Shown here piece after piece: positions 17,772 through 26,192 of a DNA stretch of 58,132 nt; within the stretch, counting starts at the first letter, position 1; every line of letters starts with the position of its first letter. Origin of the DNA: Bacillota bacterium (GTDB taxonomy: Bacteria; Bacillota_A; Clostridia; Lachnospirales; WQUN01); assembly GCA_009786175.1 (NCBI GenBank), contig WQTQ01000242.1, positions 1 through 58,132 on the forward strand, given 5' to 3'. The notes under the pieces are model-generated. The model was not told the DNA's origin and did not search any database. It saw only the letters and a program-made list of their open reading frames with translations. A program made the translations under genes and the position numbers.

Positions 17772-18122
17772 ATGTTACAAGTACGACGCGGTGATATATT
17801 TTATGCAGATCTTAGCCCGGTGATAGGCTCTGAACAGGGAGGGGTAAGACCGGTGTTAATTGTGCAAAACGATGTGGGGAATAAATACAGCCCTACAGTA
17901 ATTTGCGCAGCAATAACTTCTCAAATAAATAAGGCAAAATTGCCTACTCACATAGAAATTGAGTCTGTCAATTCCACGCTGGTCAAAGATTCGGTTATTC
18001 TTTTGGAACAAATTCGTACAATAGACAAAAAGCGTTTACGGGAAAAAATTTGCCGCGTAGACGATAGAATGATGAAAAAAATAAACCGCGCAATCATGAT
18101 CAGTTTGGGGTTGGATACATAA
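17772..18122 (+). CDS. MazF/PemK-family endoribonuclease toxin (EndoA-like)
   Basis: 116 residues. The family core is clear: [31 protein letters not shown], then [12 protein letters not shown] and [13 protein letters not shown], closely resembling Bacillus EndoA/NdoA, a sequence-specific mRNA interferase. It follows a GGAGGGTGA site. Only 102 bp separate it from alr, and no antitoxin reading frame with a start fits there, so the usual cognate antitoxin gene is missing at this position. Confidence 0.93.
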   Translation: MLQVRRGDIFYADLSPVIGSEQGGVRPVLIVQNDVGNKYSPTVICAAITSQINKAKLPTHIEIESVNSTLVKDSVILLEQIRTIDKKRLREKICRVDDRMMKKINRAIMISLGLDT

Positions 18123-18137
18123 AACGCCCAAAGGAAG

Positions 18138-18157
18138 CCGTGTTTTGCGCGGTTTTT
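18138..18157 (+). terminator. Terminator after mazF
   Basis: A short stem CCGTG / CGCGG (one G-U pair) with a TTTTG loop, followed by TTTTT. It lies 16 bp after the toxin stop. Confidence 0.55.
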
Positions 18158-18184
18158 ACATAATGTGTTAGACAGGTGATGTGA

Positions 18185-19096
18185 ATGATAATCAGTGCCA
18201 GCAGGCGTACAGACATACCGGCGTACTATTCCGATTGGTTTTTTAACCGCGTAAAAGAAGGCTTTGTACTTACTCGCAACCCCATGAACTTCCGGCAAGT
18301 GCGCCGGGTCGAGTTTTCGTCGGATACCGTAAACGGCATTGTGTTTTGGACAAAGAACCCGGCACCAATGTTTAGCCGAATAGAGGAATTGCAGGATTTC
18401 ATGTATTATTTCCAATACACAGTTACGCCCTACGGCAAAGATATAGAGCCAAATGTACTGCGCAAAGATACAAATACCCTTGATACTTTTAAAAAGCTGT
18501 CCGAAATTGTTGGGCCGGACAGAGTTATCTGGCGGTATGACCCTATTTTGATAAACGTAAAATATACGGCGGAGTATCATTTGCAGGCCTTTGAAAAAAT
18601 AGCAAAAAAATTATGTGACTACACGCATAAAGTGATAATCAGCTTTATTGATACGGACTACAAAGCCGTAAAAAGTAACACAGACAAATTACAATTAGCA
18701 GAATTTCCTACTGAAACCAAAACGCAGCTGGTGTCAAATTTTGCATCCATAGCCCGCAGCTGCGGCCTGACTGTTTACGCTTGCGCCCAAAAACTTAATC
18801 TGCAGGAATTTGGAGTTGGCCGTGCCCGCTGTATAGACAATGAATTGTTCGAAAAATTACACGGTCATGGTTTAAATATAAAAAAAGATAAAAACCAGCG
18901 AAGTGAATGCGGCTGCGCTGCAAGTGTAGACATTGGCATGTACAATACCTGTTTAAACGGCTGTCTTTATTGTTATGCAAATTACATACCAAAGGCCATT
19001 GTAACAAACCAAAATAAACACAATCCGTATTCTGCATTTATTATAGACGATTCCAAAATTCCAAATATCTTGACAGATGAAATCCAAACGTTATAA
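18185..19096 (+). CDS. DUF1848-family protein (radical-SAM-like Cys cluster)
   Basis: 303 residues. The N-terminus IISASRRTDIPAYYSDWFFNRV and the motif GIVFWTKNPAPMF are characteristic of DUF1848. A C-terminal cysteine cluster (CGCAASVDIG, then CLNGCLYCYANY, about residues 240-275) ends in a CxxCYAN motif that recalls the Fe-S binding of radical-SAM enzymes. The substrate is unknown. It has a GACAGGTGATGTGA site. The consensus promoter for the next operon overlaps its 3' end. Confidence 0.85.
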   Translation: MIISASRRTDIPAYYSDWFFNRVKEGFVLTRNPMNFRQVRRVEFSSDTVNGIVFWTKNPAPMFSRIEELQDFMYYFQYTVTPYGKDIEPNVLRKDTNTLDTFKKLSEIVGPDRVIWRYDPILINVKYTAEYHLQAFEKIAKKLCDYTHKVIISFIDTDYKAVKSNTDKLQLAEFPTETKTQLVSNFASIARSCGLTVYACAQKLNLQEFGVGRARCIDNELFEKLHGHGLNIKKDKNQRSECGCAASVDIGMYNTCLNGCLYCYANYIPKAIVTNQNKHNPYSAFIIDDSKIPNILTDEIQTL

Positions 19097-19097
19097 T
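19070..19097 (+). promoter_or_regulatory. Consensus promoter of deoC-nucleoside importer operon
   Basis: TTGACA (19070-19075), 16 bp, TATAAT (19092-19097), both perfect consensus hexamers, embedded in the last codons of the DUF1848 gene. It drives the deoC-bmp-ABC genes. Confidence 0.8.
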
Positions 19098-19104
19098 AGT
19101 GTAA

Positions 19105-19127
19105 TGAAATTGTAACTTATAGTTTCA
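19105..19127. promoter_or_regulatory. Candidate operator in deoC leader
   Basis: A 23-bp imperfect inverted repeat (TGAAATTGTAA, centre C, TTATAGTTTCA) immediately downstream of the -10 box, at the expected transcription start. Each 11-base arm matches the reverse complement of the other at 9 positions. It is a likely repressor site for a nucleoside-responsive regulator not present in the window. Confidence 0.45.
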
Positions 19128-19153
19128 CATTAAATCGCCAAGGAGGTTTAGTT

Positions 19154-19819
19154 TTGAAGGATTCCGGCATTTACGCATTAGTGGATCATACGCTGCTGTC
19201 TCCAACCGCCGCTTGGGGTGACATTCAGGCTATTTGCGATGAAGCTGTCAAGTACAAAACCGCTTCTGTGTGCATCCCGCCATCATATGTGCAAAGGGTT
19301 AAACAAAAATATGGCGGGACTCTTAACATTTGCACGGTAATAGGTTTCCCGTTGGGCTACAATACAACAGCATCAAAAATAGCGGAAATTAACGATGCAA
19401 TAGAAAATGGCGCAAATGAATTTGATGTGGTAATTAACATAGGTGACGCTAAAGATAATAATTTTGGCAAAATAACAGAAGAGCTGACGGAACTAACAAA
19501 AGCAGTCGGAAGCAAAATTCTAAAAGTAATAATTGAATGCTGTTATCTGACGACAGACGAAAAAATCGCCCTGTGTAAATCTGTTACGCAAAGCGGGGCT
19601 GATTTTATAAAAACCTCTACGGGCTTTGGCACCGGTGGCGCAACCATTGAAGACATTAGGCTGTTTAAGCAGCATATTGGCCCAAATGTCCAAATAAAAG
19701 CCGCCGGGGGCATGAAAACTAAAGAGGATTTCATTGCCTTCATCAATGAAGGCTGTACCCGCTTAGGGACAAGCTCTGCCGTCAAAGTTTTACAAGGCGG
19801 CCAATCAGAACGCTACTAG
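19154..19819 (+). CDS. deoC: Deoxyribose-phosphate aldolase
   Basis: 221 residues, the normal length. It cleaves 2-deoxyribose-5-phosphate to glyceraldehyde-3-phosphate and acetaldehyde. Motifs are VDHTLLSPTA, VCIPPSYV, VIGFPLGYNTTASKIAE, the Schiff-base lysine in DFIKTSTGFGTGGAT, and IKAAGGMKT. It starts at TTG after AAGGAGG. It is the first gene of the nucleoside uptake operon, linking import to deoxyribose catabolism. Confidence 0.95.
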   Translation: MKDSGIYALVDHTLLSPTAAWGDIQAICDEAVKYKTASVCIPPSYVQRVKQKYGGTLNICTVIGFPLGYNTTASKIAEINDAIENGANEFDVVINIGDAKDNNFGKITEELTELTKAVGSKILKVIIECCYLTTDEKIALCKSVTQSGADFIKTSTGFGTGGATIEDIRLFKQHIGPNVQIKAAGGMKTKEDFIAFINEGCTRLGTSSAVKVLQGGQSERY

Positions 19820-19863
19820 GCAAATCTAAAGATTGCCCAAAATTTTTAGGAGGATGCAAAACC

Positions 19864-21027
19864 ATGAAGAAAGTACTTTTACCATTGGCTCTGCTGCTCG
19901 TTGCTGTCCTTGCTTTTGCAGCATGTACAAGAGACAATGACGCCCCGGCTGTTGGCGGCCAACAAGAACCTACTGTAGAAACACCGGCCGCTGAAGCACC
20001 TGCAGCGGAAGCTCCCGTTGCAGACATAAGCGGTCTTCGCATTGCACTTGTTGCCCACTCACCCGAATCTATCCTAGACGATGGTTCATTTAACGCAGGT
20101 GCATGGCAGGGTATTTTACAATTTGCAAGGGAACACGGCTTGTCAACCACAAGAGGTCAGAATATCGAGTTCTTCCAACCCGGTACAGCAACAGATGAAG
20201 CCCGTATCGACTTGGTAGAAAACGTAGTTCAAAATTTTGGCGCAGACGTTATTGTTTTACCGGGCTTCCACTTTGTAGCTTCTTCTTACGAAATGCAAAG
20301 ATTGTTCCCGGATGTTAAATTTGTTTTGCTGGATGCTTCCCCTGCAGGCGACATTGCAAGCAATTTGGTAGCCATTCACTATGCAGAGCATGAATCAGGC
20401 TTTTTGGCCGGTTATGCAATAGTAATGGACGGCTTTAGAAACCTTGGCTTTATGGGCGGTGCCGCAGTACCTGCAGTAGTACGTTTCGGCCATGGCTTCC
20501 TTCAAGGGGCAGAACATGCCGCTAACTCTTTAGGCCTTGGCGCAGGCGATGTTACGGTCAGGTACTACTATATCGGCGGCTTTGCTCCGGATCCGGGTGT
20601 TACAACACAAGCAGGCTCTTGGTATGCTACAGGCACAGAAGTTATTTTTGCCGCAGCCGGTGGTGCAGGTTTCTCTGTTATTACCGCAGCCGATGCAGCC
20701 GATGCTTATGTTATCGGCGTTGACGTAGACCAGGCAGGCGACGGCGATGTAGTTATTACTTCTGCCGTAAAAGGTCTAGCAACATCTGTAAGTGACATGC
20801 TCAACGATTTTGTAAACGGCACCTGGAGAGGCGGCCGTGCGTTAATGTTCGATGCCACCGTAAACGGTATTGGTTTGCCAATGGAATCTTCAAGGTTCAG
20901 AAGTTTTACACAAGCACAATACGACGCAATTTTTGGTCAATTGGCAGGCGGTGCAATTAACGTAAATAACAGCCTTGATATGAACGACATTTTGGCGAAT
21001 ATTTCGCTTGTTACAGTAGAGCAATAA
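19864..21027 (+). CDS. BMP-family nucleoside-binding lipoprotein
   Basis: 387 residues. A lipobox (FAAC, Cys about 21), an acidic Ala/Pro linker repeat (ETPAAEAPAAEAPVAD) and then a BMP/PnrA-like fold (RIALVAHSPESILDDGSFNAGAWQG, VLPGFHF, HYAEHESGFLAGY) follow. It is the substrate receptor of the ABC importer encoded next; the family binds purine and pyrimidine nucleosides. It lies in one operon with deoC (44 bp gap, AGGAGG site). Confidence 0.9.
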   Translation: MKKVLLPLALLLVAVLAFAACTRDNDAPAVGGQQEPTVETPAAEAPAAEAPVADISGLRIALVAHSPESILDDGSFNAGAWQGILQFAREHGLSTTRGQNIEFFQPGTATDEARIDLVENVVQNFGADVIVLPGFHFVASSYEMQRLFPDVKFVLLDASPAGDIASNLVAIHYAEHESGFLAGYAIVMDGFRNLGFMGGAAVPAVVRFGHGFLQGAEHAANSLGLGAGDVTVRYYYIGGFAPDPGVTTQAGSWYATGTEVIFAAAGGAGFSVITAADAADAYVIGVDVDQAGDGDVVITSAVKGLATSVSDMLNDFVNGTWRGGRALMFDATVNGIGLPMESSRFRSFTQAQYDAIFGQLAGGAINVNNSLDMNDILANISLVTVEQ

Positions 21028-21041
21028 TAAGTAATTATATA

Positions 21042-21066
21042 AGGGGCACTCTATGTGCCTCTTTTT
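21042..21066 (+). terminator. Attenuating terminator after bmp gene
   Basis: An 8-bp stem AGGGGCAC / GTGCCTCT (one G-U pair) with a 5-nt loop, followed by TTTT. Lying inside the operon, it would reduce readthrough from the abundant receptor into the ATPase and permease genes. Confidence 0.65.
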
Positions 21067-21070
21067 ACTA

Positions 21071-21096
21071 ATCGGGTAGGTTCTCCTGCCCGATTT
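21071..21096 (+). terminator. Second stem-loop before nucleoside ATPase gene
   Basis: A 10-bp stem ATCGGGTAGG / CCTGCCCGAT (one G-U pair) with a TTCT tetraloop, 5 bp after the preceding terminator. Only a short T tail follows. It may reinforce the attenuator or protect the upstream mRNA end. Confidence 0.5.
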
Positions 21097-21121
21097 ACAT
21101 ATCCATATAGGGGTGATTTTT

Positions 21122-22651
21122 ATGTATATTATTGAAATGCGCAACATTACAAAGGAATTCCCGGGGATTATTGCAAATGACGACATTACGCTGCAGCTTA
21201 AAAAAGGTGAAATTCATGCCTTGCTTGGTGAAAACGGCGCGGGTAAATCCACTTTAATGAGTGTGCTTTTTGGCCTGTACAAACAGGAAAAAGGCAGCAT
21301 TTATAAAGAGGGCAAAGAGGTAACAATTACCGGCCCCGGTGACGCCAATAGGTTGGGCATTGGTATGGTGCACCAGCATTTTAAGCTTGTGCATAACTTT
21401 ACCGTGCTTGAAAATATTGTACTTGGCGTAGAAACAACAAAAAACGGAATTTTACAAATGAAAGAGGCCAGGCAAAAAGTTTTGGCTTTATCCAAGGCAT
21501 ATGGGTTGGAAATTGACATCGACAAAGAAATACGCCACATAAGCGTTGGTATGCAGCAACGTGTAGAAATTTTGAAAATGTTGTACCGGGAAAATGAAAT
21601 TCTTATTTTTGACGAGCCAACCGCCGTACTTACCCCTCAGGAAATTGAAGCCCTTATGCACACTATGAAAGGCCTTGTTGCGGAAGGCAAATCCATTCTG
21701 TTTATAACCCATAAGCTGGACGAAATTAAACAAGTGGCCGATAGATGCTCGGTTTTGCGCAAGGGCAAGATGATTGGCACCGTAGACGTGGCAGCCACAT
21801 CCAAGGAAGAAATGTCTGAGATGATGGTAGGCCGTAAAGTAACGCTAAGCTTGGACAAGCAGGAAGCAAAATTGGGTGACACCATACTTAAAGTGCGAAA
21901 CCTTTGCCAAAAAGGAAAGAATGGCGAAAAGGACAAGCTGAAAAATATTTCCTTCGATGTCAAAGCCGGGGAAATCCTTTGCATAGCCGGTATCGAAGGT
22001 AACGGGCAGACAGACTTGGTATACGCGCTTACAGGCCTGGAAGGCATAGATTCCGGCGAAGTTTACATGGAAGATAAAAGTATAACAAAGGCAAAAATCC
22101 GCCGACGTACAGAAACGGGAATTTCCCACATCCCGGAAGACAGGCATAAGCACGGGCTTGTTTTGGATTACACACTTGCCTACAACACGGTTTTGCAAAC
22201 ATATTACACAGATACTTTTCAATTTAAAGGCTTCTTGAAAGGCACAAAAATTTTAGATTATGCCAATACGCTTATAGAGCGGTTTGACATACGTTCCGGC
22301 AAGGGTGCGGAAACAGTTACCCGCTCCATGTCCGGAGGCAACCAGCAAAAGGTTATTTTAGCAAGGGAAATAGACCGTGACCCTAAGCTGCTTATTGCCG
22401 TACAACCCACTAGGGGCTTGGATGTGGGGGCCATAGAGTATATTCATCAGCAGCTGCTTGCCCAGCGGGATTCCGGCAAAGCTGTTTTGCTGGTATCCTT
22501 AGAACTTACGGAAGTTATGAATGTATCTGACAGGATTTTGGTTATGTACGAAGGGGAAATTGTAGCCAATGTTAACCCAAAAGATGTTACATTCCAAGAG
22601 TTGGGCCTGTACATGTCAGGGGCAAAAAGAGACGAGGTGATGGCTGAATGA
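21122..22651 (+). CDS. Nucleoside ABC transporter, dual ATPase subunit
   Basis: 509 residues with two ABC domains, as in RbsA/NupO-type ATPases. Domain 1: Walker A GENGAGKST, signature ISVGMQQR, Walker B ILIFDEPTAVL. Domain 2: degenerate Walker A GIEGNGQTD, signature MSGGNQQK, and AVQPTRGLD in place of a canonical Walker B. The degenerate second site is normal for this class. The start at ATG 21122 is chosen from AGGGG 8 bases upstream (GTG 21113 overlaps that site). It overlaps the next permease gene by 4 bases. Confidence 0.93.
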   Translation: MYIIEMRNITKEFPGIIANDDITLQLKKGEIHALLGENGAGKSTLMSVLFGLYKQEKGSIYKEGKEVTITGPGDANRLGIGMVHQHFKLVHNFTVLENIVLGVETTKNGILQMKEARQKVLALSKAYGLEIDIDKEIRHISVGMQQRVEILKMLYRENEILIFDEPTAVLTPQEIEALMHTMKGLVAEGKSILFITHKLDEIKQVADRCSVLRKGKMIGTVDVAATSKEEMSEMMVGRKVTLSLDKQEAKLGDTILKVRNLCQKGKNGEKDKLKNISFDVKAGEILCIAGIEGNGQTDLVYALTGLEGIDSGEVYMEDKSITKAKIRRRTETGISHIPEDRHKHGLVLDYTLAYNTVLQTYYTDTFQFKGFLKGTKILDYANTLIERFDIRSGKGAETVTRSMSGGNQQKVILAREIDRDPKLLIAVQPTRGLDVGAIEYIHQQLLAQRDSGKAVLLVSLELTEVMNVSDRILVMYEGEIVANVNPKDVTFQELGLYMSGAKRDEVMAE

Positions 22652-23754
22652 ACCGCAACGGGATTATGAGTTTCTTATCTTCTGTTTTAGTGCTGTTTGT
22701 TGGTTTGTTAATTGGCTTCATTATTTTGCTTGTAAGTAACAGTGCCGGGGCCGTTAGCGCGTTTACTACAATTCTTACCCATGGCGCAGGGTCTATGCGT
22801 GTATTTGGCAACGTACTTTTACATGCCACACCTATTATTTTAACGGGCCTTTCCGTGGCATTCGCCTTTAAAACAGGTTTGTTTAATATTGGTGCCACGG
22901 GGCAGTTTACCCTTGGTGCTTTTGTTGCCGTCTATATCGGTATTGAGTTTACATTTTTGCCGGGCCCGCTGCGCATCTTAGCCGCGGTTTTGGCTGCTGC
23001 GGCAGTAGGCGCGTTGTGGGGCGCGATTCCCGGCTTGTTAAAGGCCTACCGCAACGTACACGAAGTTATTTCTTGTATCATGACAAACTATATTGCCATG
23101 TTTTTGGTCAACTATCTTGTGCTTAACAACACGTTTGACCCAAGCCAGGGCAGAAGTTTTCCGCCGCCGACAGAGGCAAGGCTTCCCTCACTGGGCTTCG
23201 AGAATATTTTTAGAACCGGCGTAAGGTCTTCCAATGTGGACGCGGGCATTGTAATTGCCATAATTATCGCAATTGTAATTTACATTATTTTAGAAAAAAC
23301 CACCTTTGGCTACGAACTTAAAGCCTGTGGTTTTAACAAAGACGCGGCAAAATACGCGGGTATTAACGAAAACAGAAATGTTGTTTTGTCAATGATGATT
23401 TGCGGTGCCCTTGCGGGTATTGGCGGCGCATTGGCGTACATTGGGGGAATGGGTGCGACTCTTAACATTGTGGATGTCCTTCTGCCGTACGGGTTTACGG
23501 GTATTTCTGTTGCGTTCCTTGGATTGAATAACCCGATTGGAGTAATATTTTCCGGTGTGTTAATTTCATATTTGACAATGGGCGGTACACAAATACAAAC
23601 GGACGGGTTCTCTTCGGAATTTGTAGACATTGTAATTGCCGTAATAATTTATTTCTGCGCTTTTGTTTTCCTGGTTAAAACCTTCCTTGGGGAACGCATT
23701 GACAAGATATTCAAAGGGAAAAAAGGCGAAAAGGACGGAGGTAAAATAACATGA
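22648..23754 (+). CDS. Nucleoside ABC transporter permease (NupP-like)
   Basis: 368 residues with about nine membrane helices. The motifs GLSVAFAFKTGLFNIGATGQF and GGALAYIGGMGATLNI are shared with branched-chain/ribose/nucleoside-type permeases. It starts in the ATGA overlap with the ATPase gene and itself overlaps the second permease gene by 4 bases, so the three are translationally coupled. The C-terminal tail is basic and cytoplasmic. Confidence 0.92.
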   Translation: MNRNGIMSFLSSVLVLFVGLLIGFIILLVSNSAGAVSAFTTILTHGAGSMRVFGNVLLHATPIILTGLSVAFAFKTGLFNIGATGQFTLGAFVAVYIGIEFTFLPGPLRILAAVLAAAAVGALWGAIPGLLKAYRNVHEVISCIMTNYIAMFLVNYLVLNNTFDPSQGRSFPPPTEARLPSLGFENIFRTGVRSSNVDAGIVIAIIIAIVIYIILEKTTFGYELKACGFNKDAAKYAGINENRNVVLSMMICGALAGIGGALAYIGGMGATLNIVDVLLPYGFTGISVAFLGLNNPIGVIFSGVLISYLTMGGTQIQTDGFSSEFVDIVIAVIIYFCAFVFLVKTFLGERIDKIFKGKKGEKDGGKIT

Positions 23755-24710
23755 CCATGTTGTATTTTGTGACCCAAAACACGATGTTTTTTACAATTCC
23801 TCTTATTATTGTTGCGCTTGGCGGGCTTTTTTCGGAAAAATCCGGCGTTGTAAACATCGCCCTGGAAGGTATTATGATAATGGGGGCGTTTGCAGGCATT
23901 TTGTTTATTCATACCATGCAAAACAATGGCACCATGTCCGGTATGCCGCTGCTGTTTTTGGGGCTTCTTGTTGGTATGGCAACGGGTATTGTAGTCTCGG
24001 TTTTTCATGCCTATGCTTCAATTAACTTAAAAGCGAACCAGGTAATCAGCGGTGTTGCCATAAACATGTTCGCTCCTGCTTTTGCGGTCTATACTGCCAG
24101 GCTTGTAGTTAACTCTCAAAACATACGGTTCTACAACCAGTTTAGAATCGAGTCTGTGCCGCTGTTTGGGCAAATTCCCGTAATTGGGCCTATGTTTTTT
24201 CAAAATGCATATGTTACCACTCTTTTGGGTTTTGTGATTTTGGGCATATCCTCTTTTGTCTTGTTCAAAACTAAATTTGGCTTGCGTTTACGGGCCTGCG
24301 GCGAGTACCCGCAGGCCGCAGACTCTGTAGGCGTCAGTGTTACAAAGATGCGTTATTCCGGGGTTCTTATTTCCGGTGCGCTGGCGGGCCTTGGCGGCGT
24401 AGTGTTTATTGTACCTATTACAACAGTGTTTGACGGCACAGTTGTTGGCTATGGCTTTTTGGCTTTGGCGGTTCTTATTTTTGGCGCGTGGAAGCCTAAA
24501 AGAATACTGCTTGCGGCTATATTTTTTGGGCTTATGCAAACAATTGCCAGGAGTCACAGCGCGATAGGTTTCCTAAACGCGCTGCCCATTCCATCTCATT
24601 TTTACAGAATGCTGCCATTTATTGCTACGCTGATTGTACTTGCGTTTACGTCAAAAAATACAATGGCACCAAAAGCAGCCGGACAGCCTTATGACAAAGG
24701 AGGACGGTAA
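23751..24710 (+). CDS. Nucleoside ABC transporter permease (NupQ-like)
   Basis: 319 residues with about eight to nine membrane helices. The motifs GGLFSEKSGVVNIALEGIM and GLRLRACGEYPQAADSVGV are diagnostic of the second permease of BMP-type nucleoside importers. It completes the importer with the upstream permease, dual ATPase and BMP receptor. A new promoter for the rhamnogalacturonan operon follows within 35 bp. Confidence 0.92.
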   Translation: MTMLYFVTQNTMFFTIPLIIVALGGLFSEKSGVVNIALEGIMIMGAFAGILFIHTMQNNGTMSGMPLLFLGLLVGMATGIVVSVFHAYASINLKANQVISGVAINMFAPAFAVYTARLVVNSQNIRFYNQFRIESVPLFGQIPVIGPMFFQNAYVTTLLGFVILGISSFVLFKTKFGLRLRACGEYPQAADSVGVSVTKMRYSGVLISGALAGLGGVVFIVPITTVFDGTVVGYGFLALAVLIFGAWKPKRILLAAIFFGLMQTIARSHSAIGFLNALPIPSHFYRMLPFIATLIVLAFTSKNTMAPKAAGQPYDKGGR

Positions 24711-24743
24711 CTGTAATTTTTGCAGCAAAACATACAAATTGTC

Positions 24744-24772
24744 TTGACATTATTATTTGTTTGCGATAGTTT
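24744..24772 (+). promoter_or_regulatory. Candidate promoter of rhamnogalacturonan operon
   Basis: TTGACA (24744-24749, perfect -35), 17 bp, TAGTTT (weak -10), 36 bp before the solute-binding protein start. A weak -10 would be consistent with an activator, but no adjacent regulator gene was seen. Confidence 0.5.
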
Positions 24773-24807
24773 TATGCAGACAAAATCAAAAAACATGGAG
24801 GTAGAGT

Positions 24808-26106
24808 ATGAAAAGAGTAATGCGTATCGCAATCCTTGTAGTAATTGTTGTAATGCTGGTAGGTGCATTGGCCTCTTGCAGGCGCGGCGACGATGTAGAC
24901 TTGGTATTTGCATGGTGGGGCGGCGACGTGCGCGCAGAGCAAACACATCAAGTTATCGAGATGTTCCTTGCGCAAACGGACAATGTAGATTACATCGAGG
25001 GCATATTTACAGGCTTTGGCGACCACTGGACAGACATGTCAGTTAGAGCCGCCGCAGGCAACCTGCCTGACATTTTGCAGCACGACGTAGCGTGGATTTT
25101 ATCCTATGTAGAGGCAGGCCACTTGGTAGACCTTACACCGCTTATTAATGATAACCGCATAGACCTGCGCAATGTACCGCAAGCTGCCATTGATGCAGGC
25201 CGCGTACCGGGTCATCCGGGTATTTATGCAGTACCTACAGGCATGAACGTAGCTGCAATGCTTTACAATGCAACACTTCTGGAAGAGCTTGGCCTTTACG
25301 CGCCGCGCAACATGACACTTGACCAGTTTATAAACTTAAGCCGTGAAATTTACGAGCGCAGCGGCGTTCGCACAAACTGGGCCCACAACGACCCGTTCAA
25401 CCAAATGAATGTACATCTCCGCGCGCAAGGCGCAAGTTTATTTACCCCCGACGGACGGCTTGGCGGAACGGTAGAGCAGTATAGGCAATTCTTTGACGTT
25501 ATTATCCAAGGTATAGAAGAAGGCTGGCATATTCGTCCAGAGCATATGGATGGGCGCGAAAGCGGCGAACAAAACGCGCTTTGGTACCCACACGGTGCAG
25601 AAAATGCGAACTTCCGTACATGGAACTCTCCGGTATGGTCTAACATGCTTACCGGCTATATGCATGATGCCCCCGAAGGTATGAGAATAGGCATGACCAC
25701 ATATCCATCTGTAAATCCTATTCTTGGCAACTTTGGACGTGCAACAATGTTCTTAACCATTACAACACAAAGTGATAATATTGACGCAGCGGCGGAATTT
25801 ATCAGCTTTTACATGAACTCTGTGGAAGCGCACCAAGTTATTATGGGTGACCGCGGTGTGGTTGTAAACCCTGTAGTAGGTGCCGCCATTGCACCAATGC
25901 TGCCTGAAGCGGCTATAAAGCAGTTGGAGTTTGTTGAATGGGTAAACAACGGCAACTCTTCCCCATACAGCCCTGCAAGGCCGGCCGCCCAAGGCGAGTT
26001 ACTGGCGCGTTTACGGCTTATTGTTGAAGATGTAACGCGTCTGAACATGACAGCCCAGGAAGCCGCAGAAGAATTTGACGCTGCCGGACGTGAACTTCTT
26101 AACTAA
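24808..26106 (+). CDS. Sugar ABC transporter solute-binding lipoprotein (rhamnogalacturonan locus)
   Basis: 432 residues with a lipobox (LASC, Cys about 24) and a family 1 binding fold (DLVFAWWGGDVRAEQTHQVIEMF, YAVPTGMNVAAMLYNATLLEELG). It is expected to capture rhamnogalacturonan oligosaccharides released by the secreted PL11 lyase, inferred from the operon. It has a strong GGAGG site. A terminator-like hairpin between this gene and the first permease would raise binding protein over permease levels. Confidence 0.9.
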   Translation: MKRVMRIAILVVIVVMLVGALASCRRGDDVDLVFAWWGGDVRAEQTHQVIEMFLAQTDNVDYIEGIFTGFGDHWTDMSVRAAAGNLPDILQHDVAWILSYVEAGHLVDLTPLINDNRIDLRNVPQAAIDAGRVPGHPGIYAVPTGMNVAAMLYNATLLEELGLYAPRNMTLDQFINLSREIYERSGVRTNWAHNDPFNQMNVHLRAQGASLFTPDGRLGGTVEQYRQFFDVIIQGIEEGWHIRPEHMDGRESGEQNALWYPHGAENANFRTWNSPVWSNMLTGYMHDAPEGMRIGMTTYPSVNPILGNFGRATMFLTITTQSDNIDAAAEFISFYMNSVEAHQVIMGDRGVVVNPVVGAAIAPMLPEAAIKQLEFVEWVNNGNSSPYSPARPAAQGELLARLRLIVEDVTRLNMTAQEAAEEFDAAGRELLN

Positions 26107-26128
26107 AAAATTAATAATTGCTTTAAGC

Positions 26129-26161
26129 AAGGGGAGCTTTTTGCCTTAAAGCTCCCCTTTT
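26129..26161 (+). terminator. Intra-operon terminator/attenuator
   Basis: A 12-bp perfect stem (AAGGGGAGCTTT / AAAGCTCCCCTT) with a 7-nt loop, ending in TTTT. It lies between the binding-protein gene and the permease genes, so partial readthrough is expected. Confidence 0.75.
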
Positions 26162-26192
26162 GAGTATAAATTTGTGTTTGAAAGGGGTAAGT

